Source of the DNA: Bacteroidota bacterium
Lineage (GTDB): Bacteria > Bacteroidota > Bacteroidia > Chitinophagales > Chitinophagaceae
DNA: 13,570 nucleotides
Reading direction: 5' to 3'
NCBI GenBank assembly: GCA_023436425.1
Contig: JAEZJD010000224.1
Location: 1-13,570 of the forward strand
The translations under genes and the position numbers were made by a program. The notes under the pieces are model-generated. The model searched no databases, was not told the DNA's origin, and saw only the letters and a list, made by a program, of their open reading frames with translations. The stretch's first letter is position 1, and the number at the start of each line of letters is the position of its first letter. Of the stretch, positions 1 through 6,668 are shown one piece after another.

Positions 1-2
1 AC

Positions 3-845
3 TTAACACCATTGTTTCCTTTTGAAAAGTTGAATCTGTTCACAAGTCCTACAGATTATTCAACCAGGATAATGGATTTGTTTACTCCTATCGGTAAAGG
101 TCAAAGAGGATTAATCGTTGCGCAGCCGAAAACAGGTAAAACTATGCTTTTGAAAGCAGTGGCGAATGCCATTGCAGCTAATCATCCTGAATGCTATCTA
201 ATGGTGGTGCTGGTGGACGAGCGACCTGAGGAAGTTACCGACATGGAGCGCAGTGTAAAAGCAGAAGTGATCGCGTCGACTTTTGACGAGCCTGCGGAAA
301 AACACGTAAAGGTTTCCACCATTGCTTTGCAAAAGGCAAAACGTTTGGTTGAGTGTGGTCACGATGTGGTGATTCTGCTTGATTCCATAACCCGCCTCGC
401 ACGTGCACACAACACTGTTGCGCCAGCTTCAGGAAAGGTCTTATCCGGCGGTGTTGAGGCAAACGCGATGCAAAAACCAAAGCAATTTTTCGGTGCTGCC
501 CGTAAAATCGAATTCGGTGGATCATTAACCATTATCGCTACTGCTCTTGTAGACACCGGTTCAAAGATGGACGAGGTAATCTTTGAAGAATTCAAGGGAA
601 CCGGCAATATGGAACTACAGCTGGATCGCCGGTTATCTAACAAACGGATTTTCCCGGCTATTGATCTCACTGCTTCATCTACCAGACGCGATGACCTCCT
701 TTTGGAAAGAGACGTCTTGCAACGTATGAACCTGCTTCGCGTGTACCTCACAGATATGAATACGGAAGAATCAATGCATGAGCTTCTCAAAAGAATGCGT
801 GGTACTAAAGACAACCAGGAATTTCTCGCGTCCATGAATGGTTGA
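3..845 (+). CDS. rho: Transcription termination factor Rho, C-terminal part (5' end outside window)
   Basis: Rho is a hexameric RNA-dependent ATPase/helicase that binds nascent RNA and terminates transcription. The 280 visible codons hold the whole RecA-type motor domain. Numbering from the first visible codon, the Walker A loop QPKTGKT is at about 41-47, the DERPEEV catalytic-Glu segment at about 72-78, Walker B ILLDSITR ends near 131, followed by the Q-loop segment PASGKVLSGGV and the R-loop segment FKGTGNMEL. These match E. coli Rho almost residue for residue, and the C-terminus falls where the family ends. The reading frame is open at the left edge without a convincing start: the first in-frame TTG at 12 lies inside conserved sequence, so the gene begins upstream. 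The RNA-binding N-terminal domain, and any lineage-specific insertion in it, cannot be seen. Identification is very secure. Confidence 0.97.
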   Translation, partial: LTPLFPFEKLNLFTSPTDYSTRIMDLFTPIGKGQRGLIVAQPKTGKTMLLKAVANAIAANHPECYLMVVLVDERPEEVTDMERSVKAEVIASTFDEPAEKHVKVSTIALQKAKRLVECGHDVVILLDSITRLARAHNTVAPASGKVLSGGVEANAMQKPKQFFGAARKIEFGGSLTIIATALVDTGSKMDEVIFEEFKGTGNMELQLDRRLSNKRIFPAIDLTASSTRRDDLLLERDVLQRMNLLRVYLTDMNTEESMHELLKRMRGTKDNQEFLASMNG

Positions 846-890
846 TTCAGCTGGTGTACACCTGTAGACATTCGCGCCTTTCGAGCTCAT

Positions 891-918
891 TTTGCCGCCT
901 TCGGTGGCCTCATTTTTG
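891..918 (+). promoter_or_regulatory. Possible Bacteroidota-type promoter for the lipoprotein gene
   Basis: TTTG at 891-894 and CATTTTTG at 911-918 (7 of 8 to TAnnTTTG, counting only the fixed bases and allowing the first T to be C) are separated by 16 bases, slightly short for the usual 17-23. A start a few bases downstream would give a leader of about 25-30 bases before the ATG at 951. It coincides with the hairpin after rho, so only one of the two readings may be real. Confidence 0.3.
894..918 (+). terminator. Candidate intrinsic terminator after rho
   Basis: Bases 894-908 form a 6-bp GC-rich stem (GCCGCC / GGTGGC, one G-U pair) around a 3-base loop, followed by a T-run at 913-917. It lies 50 bases after the rho stop. 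The stem is short and the T-run starts a few bases late, so it may be weak. It overlaps a possible promoter for the next gene. The sequence CTCATTTTG also occurs just before the stem and again, as CTCATTTTTG, after it. Confidence 0.4.
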
Positions 919-950
919 TTCCAACAGAACCTGAACAAAAAAGATAGCAT

Positions 951-1532
951 ATGAAAAAAAAGATTTTCGGCTTCTTCGCAGCATCTGTATTGTTGGGAAC
1001 GGTAGCTTGTAACAATGAAAGCGAAACCACAGCAACCACCGATTCAATGAACACAGATTCGGCAACCGTAACAACTACAACAACAACTTCAACTGATTAT
1101 GCTGCAAAAGCAGATTCAATAAGGATCAACAGCGAGGCAGGAAACTACCTCAATCCAAAAACAGGAAAACCCATTAAACTTCAGATGGACGTGCAGACAG
1201 GTCAAGTGACTAATGCTGAAACCGGCGAACCGGTGTGGCGTTATGTTGACCGCAGAAACTGGTGGGTATACGGCGGTGACAATTGGGATCAAGTGGGCGA
1301 AGCAAAAATGGACAATGGCAAACTCGTGTACAGAACAGACGATGATAAATGGGTAACTTATGATGTGCGGTGGGCGAATGACGACGTGCAGCTAGAAAAA
1401 GACTGGAAGGCAAAATATGGAGACACAAAACTCAAGGTCGGCAAAGATGGTGATGTAAAAGTGAAAGATGAACAAGGAAAAACAAAGTACGACGCGGACG
1501 ATAAAAGAGTAAAAGTCGATAGCTCGAGATAG
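951..1532 (+). CDS. Small Thr-rich lipoprotein of unknown function
   Basis: I do not recognise a named family. The 193-residue product starts with a lysine-rich n-region and a hydrophobic stretch ending at Cys20 (LLGTVAC). This reads as a lipoprotein signal peptide, although the -3 residue is Thr rather than the usual Leu. Residues 21-50 are a Ser/Thr-rich linker with a run of six threonines. Residues 60-150 hold three short Thr-Gly turns (TGKP, TGQV, TGEP) and a Trp/Tyr-rich stretch (RRNWWVYGG, DDKWVTYDVRW), suggesting a small beta-rich domain. The last 40 residues are alternating Lys/Asp with almost no hydrophobics. A location anchored in a membrane and facing the periplasm or surface is inferred. 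ATG at 951 is the only sensible start. The gene stands alone, ending just before a strong terminator. Confidence 0.8.
   Translation: MKKKIFGFFAASVLLGTVACNNESETTATTDSMNTDSATVTTTTTTSTDYAAKADSIRINSEAGNYLNPKTGKPIKLQMDVQTGQVTNAETGEPVWRYVDRRNWWVYGGDNWDQVGEAKMDNGKLVYRTDDDKWVTYDVRWANDDVQLEKDWKAKYGDTKLKVGKDGDVKVKDEQGKTKYDADDKRVKVDSSR
1071..1094 (+). repeat. ACA/ACT trinucleotide low-complexity tract
   Basis: A short run of ACA and ACT codons encodes the polythreonine part of the lipoprotein linker. Length changes in whole triplets would shorten or lengthen the linker without breaking the frame, so this is at most a linker-length polymorphism site, not a phase-variation switch. Confidence 0.5.
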
Positions 1533-1553
1533 TATATGTGTTGAAACATATTG

Positions 1554-1588
1554 AAAGAAAGTTGTCGTCTAGACAGCTTTCTTTTTTT
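1554..1588 (+). terminator. Strong intrinsic terminator after the lipoprotein gene
   Basis: A 13-bp stem (1554-1566 with 1572-1584, one G-U pair at 1562/1576) closes a 5-base loop GTCTA and runs directly into a T-tract at 1582-1588. It begins 21 bases after the lipoprotein stop codon. The A-rich left foot also gives a partial U-run on the opposite strand, but no − strand gene ends here. Confidence 0.9.
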
Positions 1589-1613
1589 GTATTAGGGAAA
1601 GTAATTTTATCCG

Positions 1614-2738
1614 GTGGAGAAAACGAGGTTAACCATAAAAGAATTCTTGCAGAGGTCAGCAGACGGGGTTGTCATCGACGTTCGCTCGCCGGCGGAATTC
1701 AATCATGCGCATATTCCGCAGTCGATCAACATTCCTTTATTCAATGATGAAGAGCGCAAGATTGTGGGAACAGCATACAAGCAACAAACCCGCGAGCACG
1801 CAATCAAAATAGGTCTTGATTTTTTCGGACCTAAAATGAGGAAAATGGTCGAGAAGGTGGAAGAGGAAATTGACAATTGGCAATCAGGACCGGGCAAGGA
1901 AACCACTAAGTCAGTTTACCTCTATTGCTGGAGGGGTGGAATGCGCAGTGCGGCCGTTGCCTGGCTGCTCAACTTGTACGGCTTCAGGGTGTACACACTG
2001 GCGGGGGGTTACAAAGCATTTCGAAATTATGTTTTGCAAACTTTTCACGAGAGGTATTCTTTGCGAGTATTAGGCGGCTTTACCGGTTCCGGCAAAACTG
2101 AAGTGCTACACCAGTTAAAGAGCACCGGAGATAAAGTAATTGATCTCGAAGCCATCGCTAATCACAAAGGATCAGCGTTTGGCAACATTAATATGCCGCC
2201 ACAGCCCACCCAGGAAATGTTTGAAAATATTTTAAGCTGCGAGCTGCGTCAATTTGCAACGTGCAATGAGGAAACCTCAACTACGCATAGCGACTCACAA
2301 CTTTCGATTTTGCAATCACCAATTTGGATTGAAGATGAAAGCCAACGCATCGGCAATCTTAATATTCCAAACGGTTTTTGGAATACAATGAGAAGTGCCC
2401 CCATTTATTTTCTCGATGTCCCATTCGAAGAGAGGCTAAAACACATCAATGAAGAATATGGGAATTCTGATAAGCAAAAGTTAGCTGATGCTATTGGCCG
2501 GATAAGCAAAAGGCTTGGCGGACTGGAAACAAAAAATGCTTTAGCTTTTTTAAACGAAGACAACATTGAAGAGTGTTTCGCCATTTTGCTCCAATACTAT
2601 GATAAACGATACGCGAAAGGTTTGGCAACACGCGACAACATTGATACTCTTCTTAGAAAAATTGAATGCCAAATTGTAACTCCTGAAAATGCGTCCATGC
2701 TGCATCGCCAGCACGAGCTAATTTCGCCGAATGGCTGA
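1614..2738 (+). CDS. mnmH: tRNA 2-selenouridine synthase MnmH (SelU/YbbB)
   Basis: MnmH converts the wobble 2-thiouridine of certain tRNAs to 2-selenouridine, using selenophosphate and passing through a geranylated intermediate in E. coli. The 374-residue product has the usual two parts. A rhodanese domain at about 5-140 contains VIDVRSPAEF and the loop YCWRGGMRS with catalytic Cys105. It is followed by a P-loop domain with GGFTGSGKTE at 154-163 and a later IEDES motif near residue 240. The start is a GTG at 1614: an in-frame stop at 1602 excludes any start further upstream, and the N-terminus aligns well with the family. No Shine-Dalgarno sequence is visible. It lies after the strong terminator and so needs its own promoter, which I could not locate. 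It overlaps selD by 8 bases, so the two genes are surely cotranscribed and functionally coupled through selenophosphate. Confidence 0.94.
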   Translation: MEKTRLTIKEFLQRSADGVVIDVRSPAEFNHAHIPQSINIPLFNDEERKIVGTAYKQQTREHAIKIGLDFFGPKMRKMVEKVEEEIDNWQSGPGKETTKSVYLYCWRGGMRSAAVAWLLNLYGFRVYTLAGGYKAFRNYVLQTFHERYSLRVLGGFTGSGKTEVLHQLKSTGDKVIDLEAIANHKGSAFGNINMPPQPTQEMFENILSCELRQFATCNEETSTTHSDSQLSILQSPIWIEDESQRIGNLNIPNGFWNTMRSAPIYFLDVPFEERLKHINEEYGNSDKQKLADAIGRISKRLGGLETKNALAFLNEDNIEECFAILLQYYDKRYAKGLATRDNIDTLLRKIECQIVTPENASMLHRQHELISPNG

Positions 2739-3780
2739 ACAAATTAAACTCACCGAATATTCAAAAGGTGGCGGATGCGGATGTAAAATTGCCCCTTCCG
2801 TTTTACAGCAAATGCTGAAAACGCAATCATCCTCTTTTTTTGACGACCTGCTGGTTGGCAACGAAAGTAGTGATGATGCTGCTGTGTACAGGGTCAATGA
2901 CCACACGCTAATTATATCTACAACAGATTTTTTCCTGCCTATTGTTGACAATCCATTTGACTTCGGCAGGATAGCTGCTGCCAACTCAATAAGCGACATA
3001 TATGCAATGGGCGGAAAACCATTGATGGCGATTGCCATTCTTGGTTGGCCTGTAGATAAGCTGCCGCCTGATGTGGCACAACAAGTTCTGGAAGGCGGAA
3101 GAGCCATTTGTAAAGAAGCAGGCATTCCGCTTGCGGGTGGACACACTATTGATTCGTCCGATCCTATCTTCGGACTGGCAGTAACAGGCGTGACGTCGCC
3201 CGAAAACCTGAAGAAAAACAACACAGCGAAAGAAGGTGATCTGTTGTTTTTGACTAAGCCGCTCGGCGTCGGCATTTTAGCAACAGCCATAAAGAGAAAA
3301 GTGATTAAAGATGAACACTACCCCGCGCTGCTAAAACAATTGACCACTTTGAACAAGGCAGGTGAGGCATTGGGAAAAATCAGCGGCGTGCATGCAATGA
3401 CAGATGTTACGGGGTTCGGTTTGTTGGGGCATTCAGTAGAAATGATGGAAGGAAGCGGACTAACCGCAGAAATAAACTATGCTGCCTTGCAAAAGGTGAA
3501 TGGTGTAGAAGAATACATCGCGATGAACACTATTCCGGGTGCTACGGCAAGAAATTGGAACAGTCATAGCTCCAAAGTTGAATTTGCAAAAAGCGCGAAC
3601 GTTGCCCAAGCTTTCAACCTGTTACCTGACCCGCAAACAAATGGCGGTTTATTGATTTCTGTAGGCGAAGATGCTGTTGACCAGGTGAAAAAAATCTTCG
3701 AACAACATCAATTGGGAAATTTTGCCGAACCGATCGGCAGATGCGTAGCACGTGCGGAAAAAACGCTTTACATCAATTAG
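2731..3780 (+). CDS. selD: Selenide, water dikinase (selenophosphate synthetase)
   Basis: SelD makes selenophosphate from selenide and ATP, the activated selenium donor for selenocysteine and for tRNA 2-selenouridine. The 349 residues match the family length (E. coli 347) throughout. The N-terminal catalytic loop is GGGCGCK with Cys16 and Lys19, so this is a cysteine form and not a selenoprotein. Next come GNESSDDAAVY, then TTDFFLPIVDNPFDFGRIAA, then AGGHTID and TDVTGFGLLGH. The late DPQTNGGLLI motif has Asn where E. coli has Ser. The ATG at 2731 lies inside the end of mnmH (stop 2736-2738), giving an 8-base overlap that suggests translational coupling. With mnmH next door, tRNA modification is the obvious use. 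Whether the organism also makes selenocysteine cannot be told here. The 3' end overlaps the convergent hydrolase gene by 8 bases. Confidence 0.96.
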   Translation: MAEQIKLTEYSKGGGCGCKIAPSVLQQMLKTQSSSFFDDLLVGNESSDDAAVYRVNDHTLIISTTDFFLPIVDNPFDFGRIAAANSISDIYAMGGKPLMAIAILGWPVDKLPPDVAQQVLEGGRAICKEAGIPLAGGHTIDSSDPIFGLAVTGVTSPENLKKNNTAKEGDLLFLTKPLGVGILATAIKRKVIKDEHYPALLKQLTTLNKAGEALGKISGVHAMTDVTGFGLLGHSVEMMEGSGLTAEINYAALQKVNGVEEYIAMNTIPGATARNWNSHSSKVEFAKSANVAQAFNLLPDPQTNGGLLISVGEDAVDQVKKIFEQHQLGNFAEPIGRCVARAEKTLYIN

Positions 3781-5311
3781 TTTTTTTCGGAAGGAACCGT
3801 ATTCGATATTCCTGAATTAGCGGCGGGTTTTCGGGCGTGAGTGTGAACCACACCTCAGCCTCTGCATTCTCTCCCATCAGAACAAACGATCCACGTAGTT
3901 GGTTAACTGCGGTCATCTCGCCGATTGATTTAATGCTACCGATACGTTTAAAAATGTTCGAAGCCTCTTTTCTAAGCGAGTCAATGATGTAATCAGCAAA
4001 GAAGTTCTCGGCAAATATTCCGCTCTTTTCTGCATTTTTCCACTCCGATAGCAATTTCACCAACTCACTTTTCCGCTGGTTTAAAATCGCTGACGGCGGA
4101 ACAACCCGCGCCTTTAGTTCGGCCAAAGCAATTATTGTATCCAACACCTGTAGGTTCACATTGCCGGTTCCTGCATAAGTAAGGTTTGCAAATGAAATGA
4201 TGCCAATGCCAAATTCAGGTAAAATGCGCCACTGGCTGCCAAATCCGGGCAAGCCACCGCTGTGCCCTACATACGTTCGGTCCTGGCAATCTCTTTCCCA
4301 CCGCAAACCGTATCCGTAGGCAGAAGCCATTGCGCAGGCACGGCCGCCCGGATATTTGAAGTTTGCATTCAGAGAACCAAAATTCCACGGCTGATGCATT
4401 TCGCGCAATGAACTTCTTTTTATAGGTCCATTATCGGGACTATTGTTTGGGGGCCATGCGGACAGATGAAAAGCAACATACTTTGCAAAATCTTCTATGG
4501 TTGTCATCAAGCCTCCCATGGCTCCGAATGAGCCATGGCCAAGCAGCGCTTCGTCTCTCCAAGTGGAATTTATCCAACGGTAGCCACGCGCCAGTTGCAG
4601 GTCAGGCACCTTTGTGTATTCCCAATAGGTGTGGTTCATACCTAGAGGCTTTAAAATATTTTGTGTGATGTATTGATCGTACGGCTGCTTCGACACATTT
4701 GACACAACTGTTCCAAGCAATGCGAAACCGAGATTGCTGTACTCGTAAGCAATTCCAGGCACATTGGAGAAGGACACGCCATTTTTCATCATTGACAACA
4801 ACTCTTCATCCGAATCTGCCAATTGACGGTCGCCCCACGGATTGTCTTCCGGAAAGCCTGCACGGTGGGTAAGTAAATCTCTTATTGTAATCGGCCGTGC
4901 ATCAGTTGTAGCATACCGTAAATTTTTCATCTCGGGTATGTATTTGGATGCAGGGTCGTCCAGGTTCAATTTGCCTTCATCACGCAATTTGAGAATCGCC
5001 ATTGCCGTGAAGCTTTTTGTCATAGAAGCAATACGAAAAACAGAATTGGAACCGGCGGCAATCTTTTTTTGGACATTAGCGTAGCCAGTACTGCCAATAT
5101 GCACCAATTTGCCGTCGACTACCAGCCCCCAAACCAAGCCGGGGTAATGCGCCTTTTCTGCCTGTGCTTTAAATAGTGCATCAACAACAGGAAAAGTTTT
5201 TTCTATCTTCTGCAGCCTGTCAACGGAAGTGAATGTCGCAGTAGTGTATCCTTGGCAGAATGTTGAGATATAAACGAAGAAAGTTGCCGAGAAGGCAAGA
5301 AGCTTTTTCAT
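3773..5311 (-). CDS. Secreted beta-lactamase-fold serine hydrolase with C-terminal extension
   Basis: This 512-residue member of the beta-lactamase/class C-like family (serine hydrolases related to AmpC, D-Ala-D-Ala carboxypeptidases and esterases) has a signal peptide at 1-20 (ending STFCQ). The nucleophile motif is SMTK (Ser96, Lys99), the second motif YSN (Tyr191-Asn193), and the third HSGG (His350-Gly353) in place of KTG, as in many esterase-like members. Residues of about 395-512 form a separate domain with a Trp/Phe-rich beta pattern, perhaps NTF2/DUF3887-like. An upstream in-frame ATG at 5404 lies deep in msrB, and the codons from there do not look like a protein start. ATG at 5311 begins exactly at the signal peptide, so I use it. 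It lies 28 bases after msrB on the same strand, a probable operon. The substrate cannot be told, and antibiotic resistance should not be assumed. Confidence 0.88.
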   Translation of the reverse strand: MKKLLAFSATFFVYISTFCQGYTTATFTSVDRLQKIEKTFPVVDALFKAQAEKAHYPGLVWGLVVDGKLVHIGSTGYANVQKKIAAGSNSVFRIASMTKSFTAMAILKLRDEGKLNLDDPASKYIPEMKNLRYATTDARPITIRDLLTHRAGFPEDNPWGDRQLADSDEELLSMMKNGVSFSNVPGIAYEYSNLGFALLGTVVSNVSKQPYDQYITQNILKPLGMNHTYWEYTKVPDLQLARGYRWINSTWRDEALLGHGSFGAMGGLMTTIEDFAKYVAFHLSAWPPNNSPDNGPIKRSSLREMHQPWNFGSLNANFKYPGGRACAMASAYGYGLRWERDCQDRTYVGHSGGLPGFGSQWRILPEFGIGIISFANLTYAGTGNVNLQVLDTIIALAELKARVVPPSAILNQRKSELVKLLSEWKNAEKSGIFAENFFADYIIDSLRKEASNIFKRIGSIKSIGEMTAVNQLRGSFVLMGENAEAEVWFTLTPENPPLIQEYRIRFLPKKTN

Positions 5312-5339
5312 AATGGGCAGTTGAGTATGCCCTCGAAAG

Positions 5340-5885
5340 CTACCCTTTTTTATTATAATTCTTTTCAGCCTCCTGTGCTTTTTTGAAATCGAGTACCACT
5401 CCATTTATGCAATAGCGCAGGCCAGTAGGCGGAGGTCCATCGTCGAACACATGGCCTAGATGCGATTTGCATCGGCCGCACATTACTTCTGTGCGCTGCA
5501 TGCCATAGGTGTTATCGGGAGCATAAATGATGGAACCTTTGGAAATCGGCTGATAAAAACTTGGCCAGCCGCAACCACTTTCAAATTTAGTGTCACTCAC
5601 AAACAAGGCATTTCCACAAACAGCACAATAGTATGTTCCCCTGTCTTTTACATTTTCAAGTGGACTGCTCCATGGACGTTCGGTCCCTTTTTCTCTTGCA
5701 ACGTGATATACATCTGCCGGCAAAATCTTCTTCCATTCATCGTTGCTCATGTTTATTTTGGATGTATCAGAATTGGAGTATGCAGGGTTGTTTTTACTTT
5801 CCATCTTAGATGAATTATTCGATTGTGAAAAGGTGCAAAATTGAAAACAGAAAGCGAGCGGAAACAGGAGCAAACAACGTTTCAT
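5340..5885 (-). CDS. msrB: Peptide-methionine (R)-S-oxide reductase, secreted form
   Basis: MsrB reduces methionine-R-sulfoxide in damaged proteins. The 181-residue product begins with a signal peptide of about 21 residues (ending CTFSQ) and a polar linker, then a complete MsrB domain from about 45 to 178. Zinc ligands are Cys87/Cys90 (CAVC) and Cys136/Cys139 (CGRC). The presumed resolving cysteine is Cys105 in SGCGWPSF, the HLGHVFDDGP segment is intact, and the catalytic Cys159 lies in RYCINGV, the position that is selenocysteine in some animal MsrBs. The signal peptide indicates repair of exported proteins; a partner for reducing power is not in the window. Cys17 and Cys13 do not sit in a good lipobox, so a soluble periplasmic form is more likely than a lipoprotein. 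It is transcribed away from adk and leads into the serine hydrolase gene. Confidence 0.95.
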   Translation of the reverse strand: MKRCLLLFPLAFCFQFCTFSQSNNSSKMESKNNPAYSNSDTSKINMSNDEWKKILPADVYHVAREKGTERPWSSPLENVKDRGTYYCAVCGNALFVSDTKFESGCGWPSFYQPISKGSIIYAPDNTYGMQRTEVMCGRCKSHLGHVFDDGPPPTGLRYCINGVVLDFKKAQEAEKNYNKKG

Positions 5886-5888
5886 CTT

Positions 5889-6033
5889 TAAAGTTACAAA
5901 AGCACCGAGAGATTAAAACTGCAAGGAAATGCTAAAAGAAATTTCGCCTGTGCCGGTTTTACAGAGCAATGATTTACAGCACCGTTGGCTTCGGGCATTT
6001 CCTTTATATTTGTCGCTTAAGGTTACAAAAGCA
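5889..6033 (+). repeat. Four TTACA...GCA direct-repeat elements between msrB and adk
   Basis: The 16-base sequence at 5889-5904 recurs with one mismatch at 6018-6033 (15 of 16 identical; shared core TTACAAAAGCA). Two shorter relatives lie between them: TTACAGAGCA at 5959-5968 and TTACAGCA at 5974-5981. All four are in the same orientation. The outer two lie right next to the start codons of the two divergent genes. They may be an operator for both genes or a trace of a local duplication. Confidence 0.55.
5985..6012 (+). promoter_or_regulatory. Bacteroidota-type promoter of adk
   Basis: TTG at 5985-5987 and a perfect TAnnTTTG (TATATTTG) at 6005-6012 are separated by 17 bases, matching the known Bacteroidota -33/-7 arrangement. 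Transcription would start about 5 bases further on, giving a leader of roughly 20 bases before the ATG at 6036. No Shine-Dalgarno sequence is seen in that leader, which is usual in this phylum. Confidence 0.7.
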
Positions 6034-6035
6034 GC

Positions 6036-6638
6036 ATGTTCAATTTGATTCTGTTTGGCGCTCCGGGAAGCGGCAAGGGTACTCAGTCTGAAAAAATTGT
6101 AGAGAAGTTCGGTCTCATTCATTTATCAACCGGCAATTTGTTACGTCTCGAAATCAATGACAAGACAGCACTTGGGTTGGAAGCGAAAAACTTTATTGAC
6201 AAGGGACAACTCGTGCCCGATGAAGTGGTGATAGCGATGATTGACACATGCCTGGAAAAAAATCAAGGCTGCAAAGGATTTTTATTCGACGGCTTCCCAC
6301 GCACGGTGGCACAGGCAGAAGCACTCGACAGACTTTTGTCTCACAAAAAAACCGGCATCAATAAAGTGATAGCATTGGATGTAGAGGAAGAAGAATTGAT
6401 CCGGCGGTTAAAAAAACGCGGCGAAACGTCACTGCGAAGCGATGATTCTGACGAAAAGATAATTCATAACCGCTTTCTCGTGTATAAAAAAGAAACGGCT
6501 CCCGTGGCCGAATACTACCGCAATCAGGGTAAGCTGGAGGTCATCCGCGGCGTAGGTACCATTGATGAGATTTTTTCTGTAATCAGCTCCAGCATACATA
6601 GCGAAATCGCAACCCTGAAATCCGAGTCTCCTCAATAG
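6036..6638 (+). CDS. adk: Adenylate kinase
   Basis: Adenylate kinase interconverts ATP plus AMP and two ADP in the cytoplasm. The 200-residue product has the P-loop GAPGSGKGT at 8-16, the AMP-binding segment LSTGNLLR at 30-37, the DGFPRT motif at 85-90 and a short LID at about 127-146 (RGETSLRSDDSDEKIIHNR) without the zinc-binding cysteines. The short LID is normal for the small Bacteroidota type. One oddity is Asn34, where the usual motif is STGD. The arginines expected at the nucleotide site (37, 89, 124, 134 and 146) are present, so the enzyme should be active. A recognisable promoter lies just upstream. The genes that follow start 30 and then 35 bases apart, and may be carried on the same transcript. 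A uridylate-kinase or paralogue role is less likely but not excluded. Confidence 0.92.
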   Translation: MFNLILFGAPGSGKGTQSEKIVEKFGLIHLSTGNLLRLEINDKTALGLEAKNFIDKGQLVPDEVVIAMIDTCLEKNQGCKGFLFDGFPRTVAQAEALDRLLSHKKTGINKVIALDVEEEELIRRLKKRGETSLRSDDSDEKIIHNRFLVYKKETAPVAEYYRNQGKLEVIRGVGTIDEIFSVISSSIHSEIATLKSESPQ

Positions 6639-6668
6639 TTGCTAAACTTGTACTCTTAACCATCGAGT

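Noticed and set aside
359..871. Long open frame of 170 codons on the − strand opposite rho
   Set aside because: It is antisense to highly conserved Rho motor sequence, and its predicted protein shows no recognisable motif.
1071..1094. ACA/ACT tract as a phase-variation site
   Set aside because: Triplet repeats inside a coding region change linker length but not the frame, so they cannot switch the gene off.
2731..2790. SelD as a selenocysteine protein
   Set aside because: The catalytic position is encoded by a cysteine codon (Cys16) and there is no in-frame TGA in the gene.
5312..5404. Upstream in-frame extension of the serine hydrolase (543-codon version)
   Set aside because: It lies inside msrB, lacks signal-peptide character, and a good signal peptide starts at the ATG at 5311.
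5897..5924. msrB promoter on the − strand (CAA and a 7-of-8 -7 element)
   Set aside because: It would leave a leader of only about 6 bases before the start codon, so I list it only as a possibility within the repeat finding.
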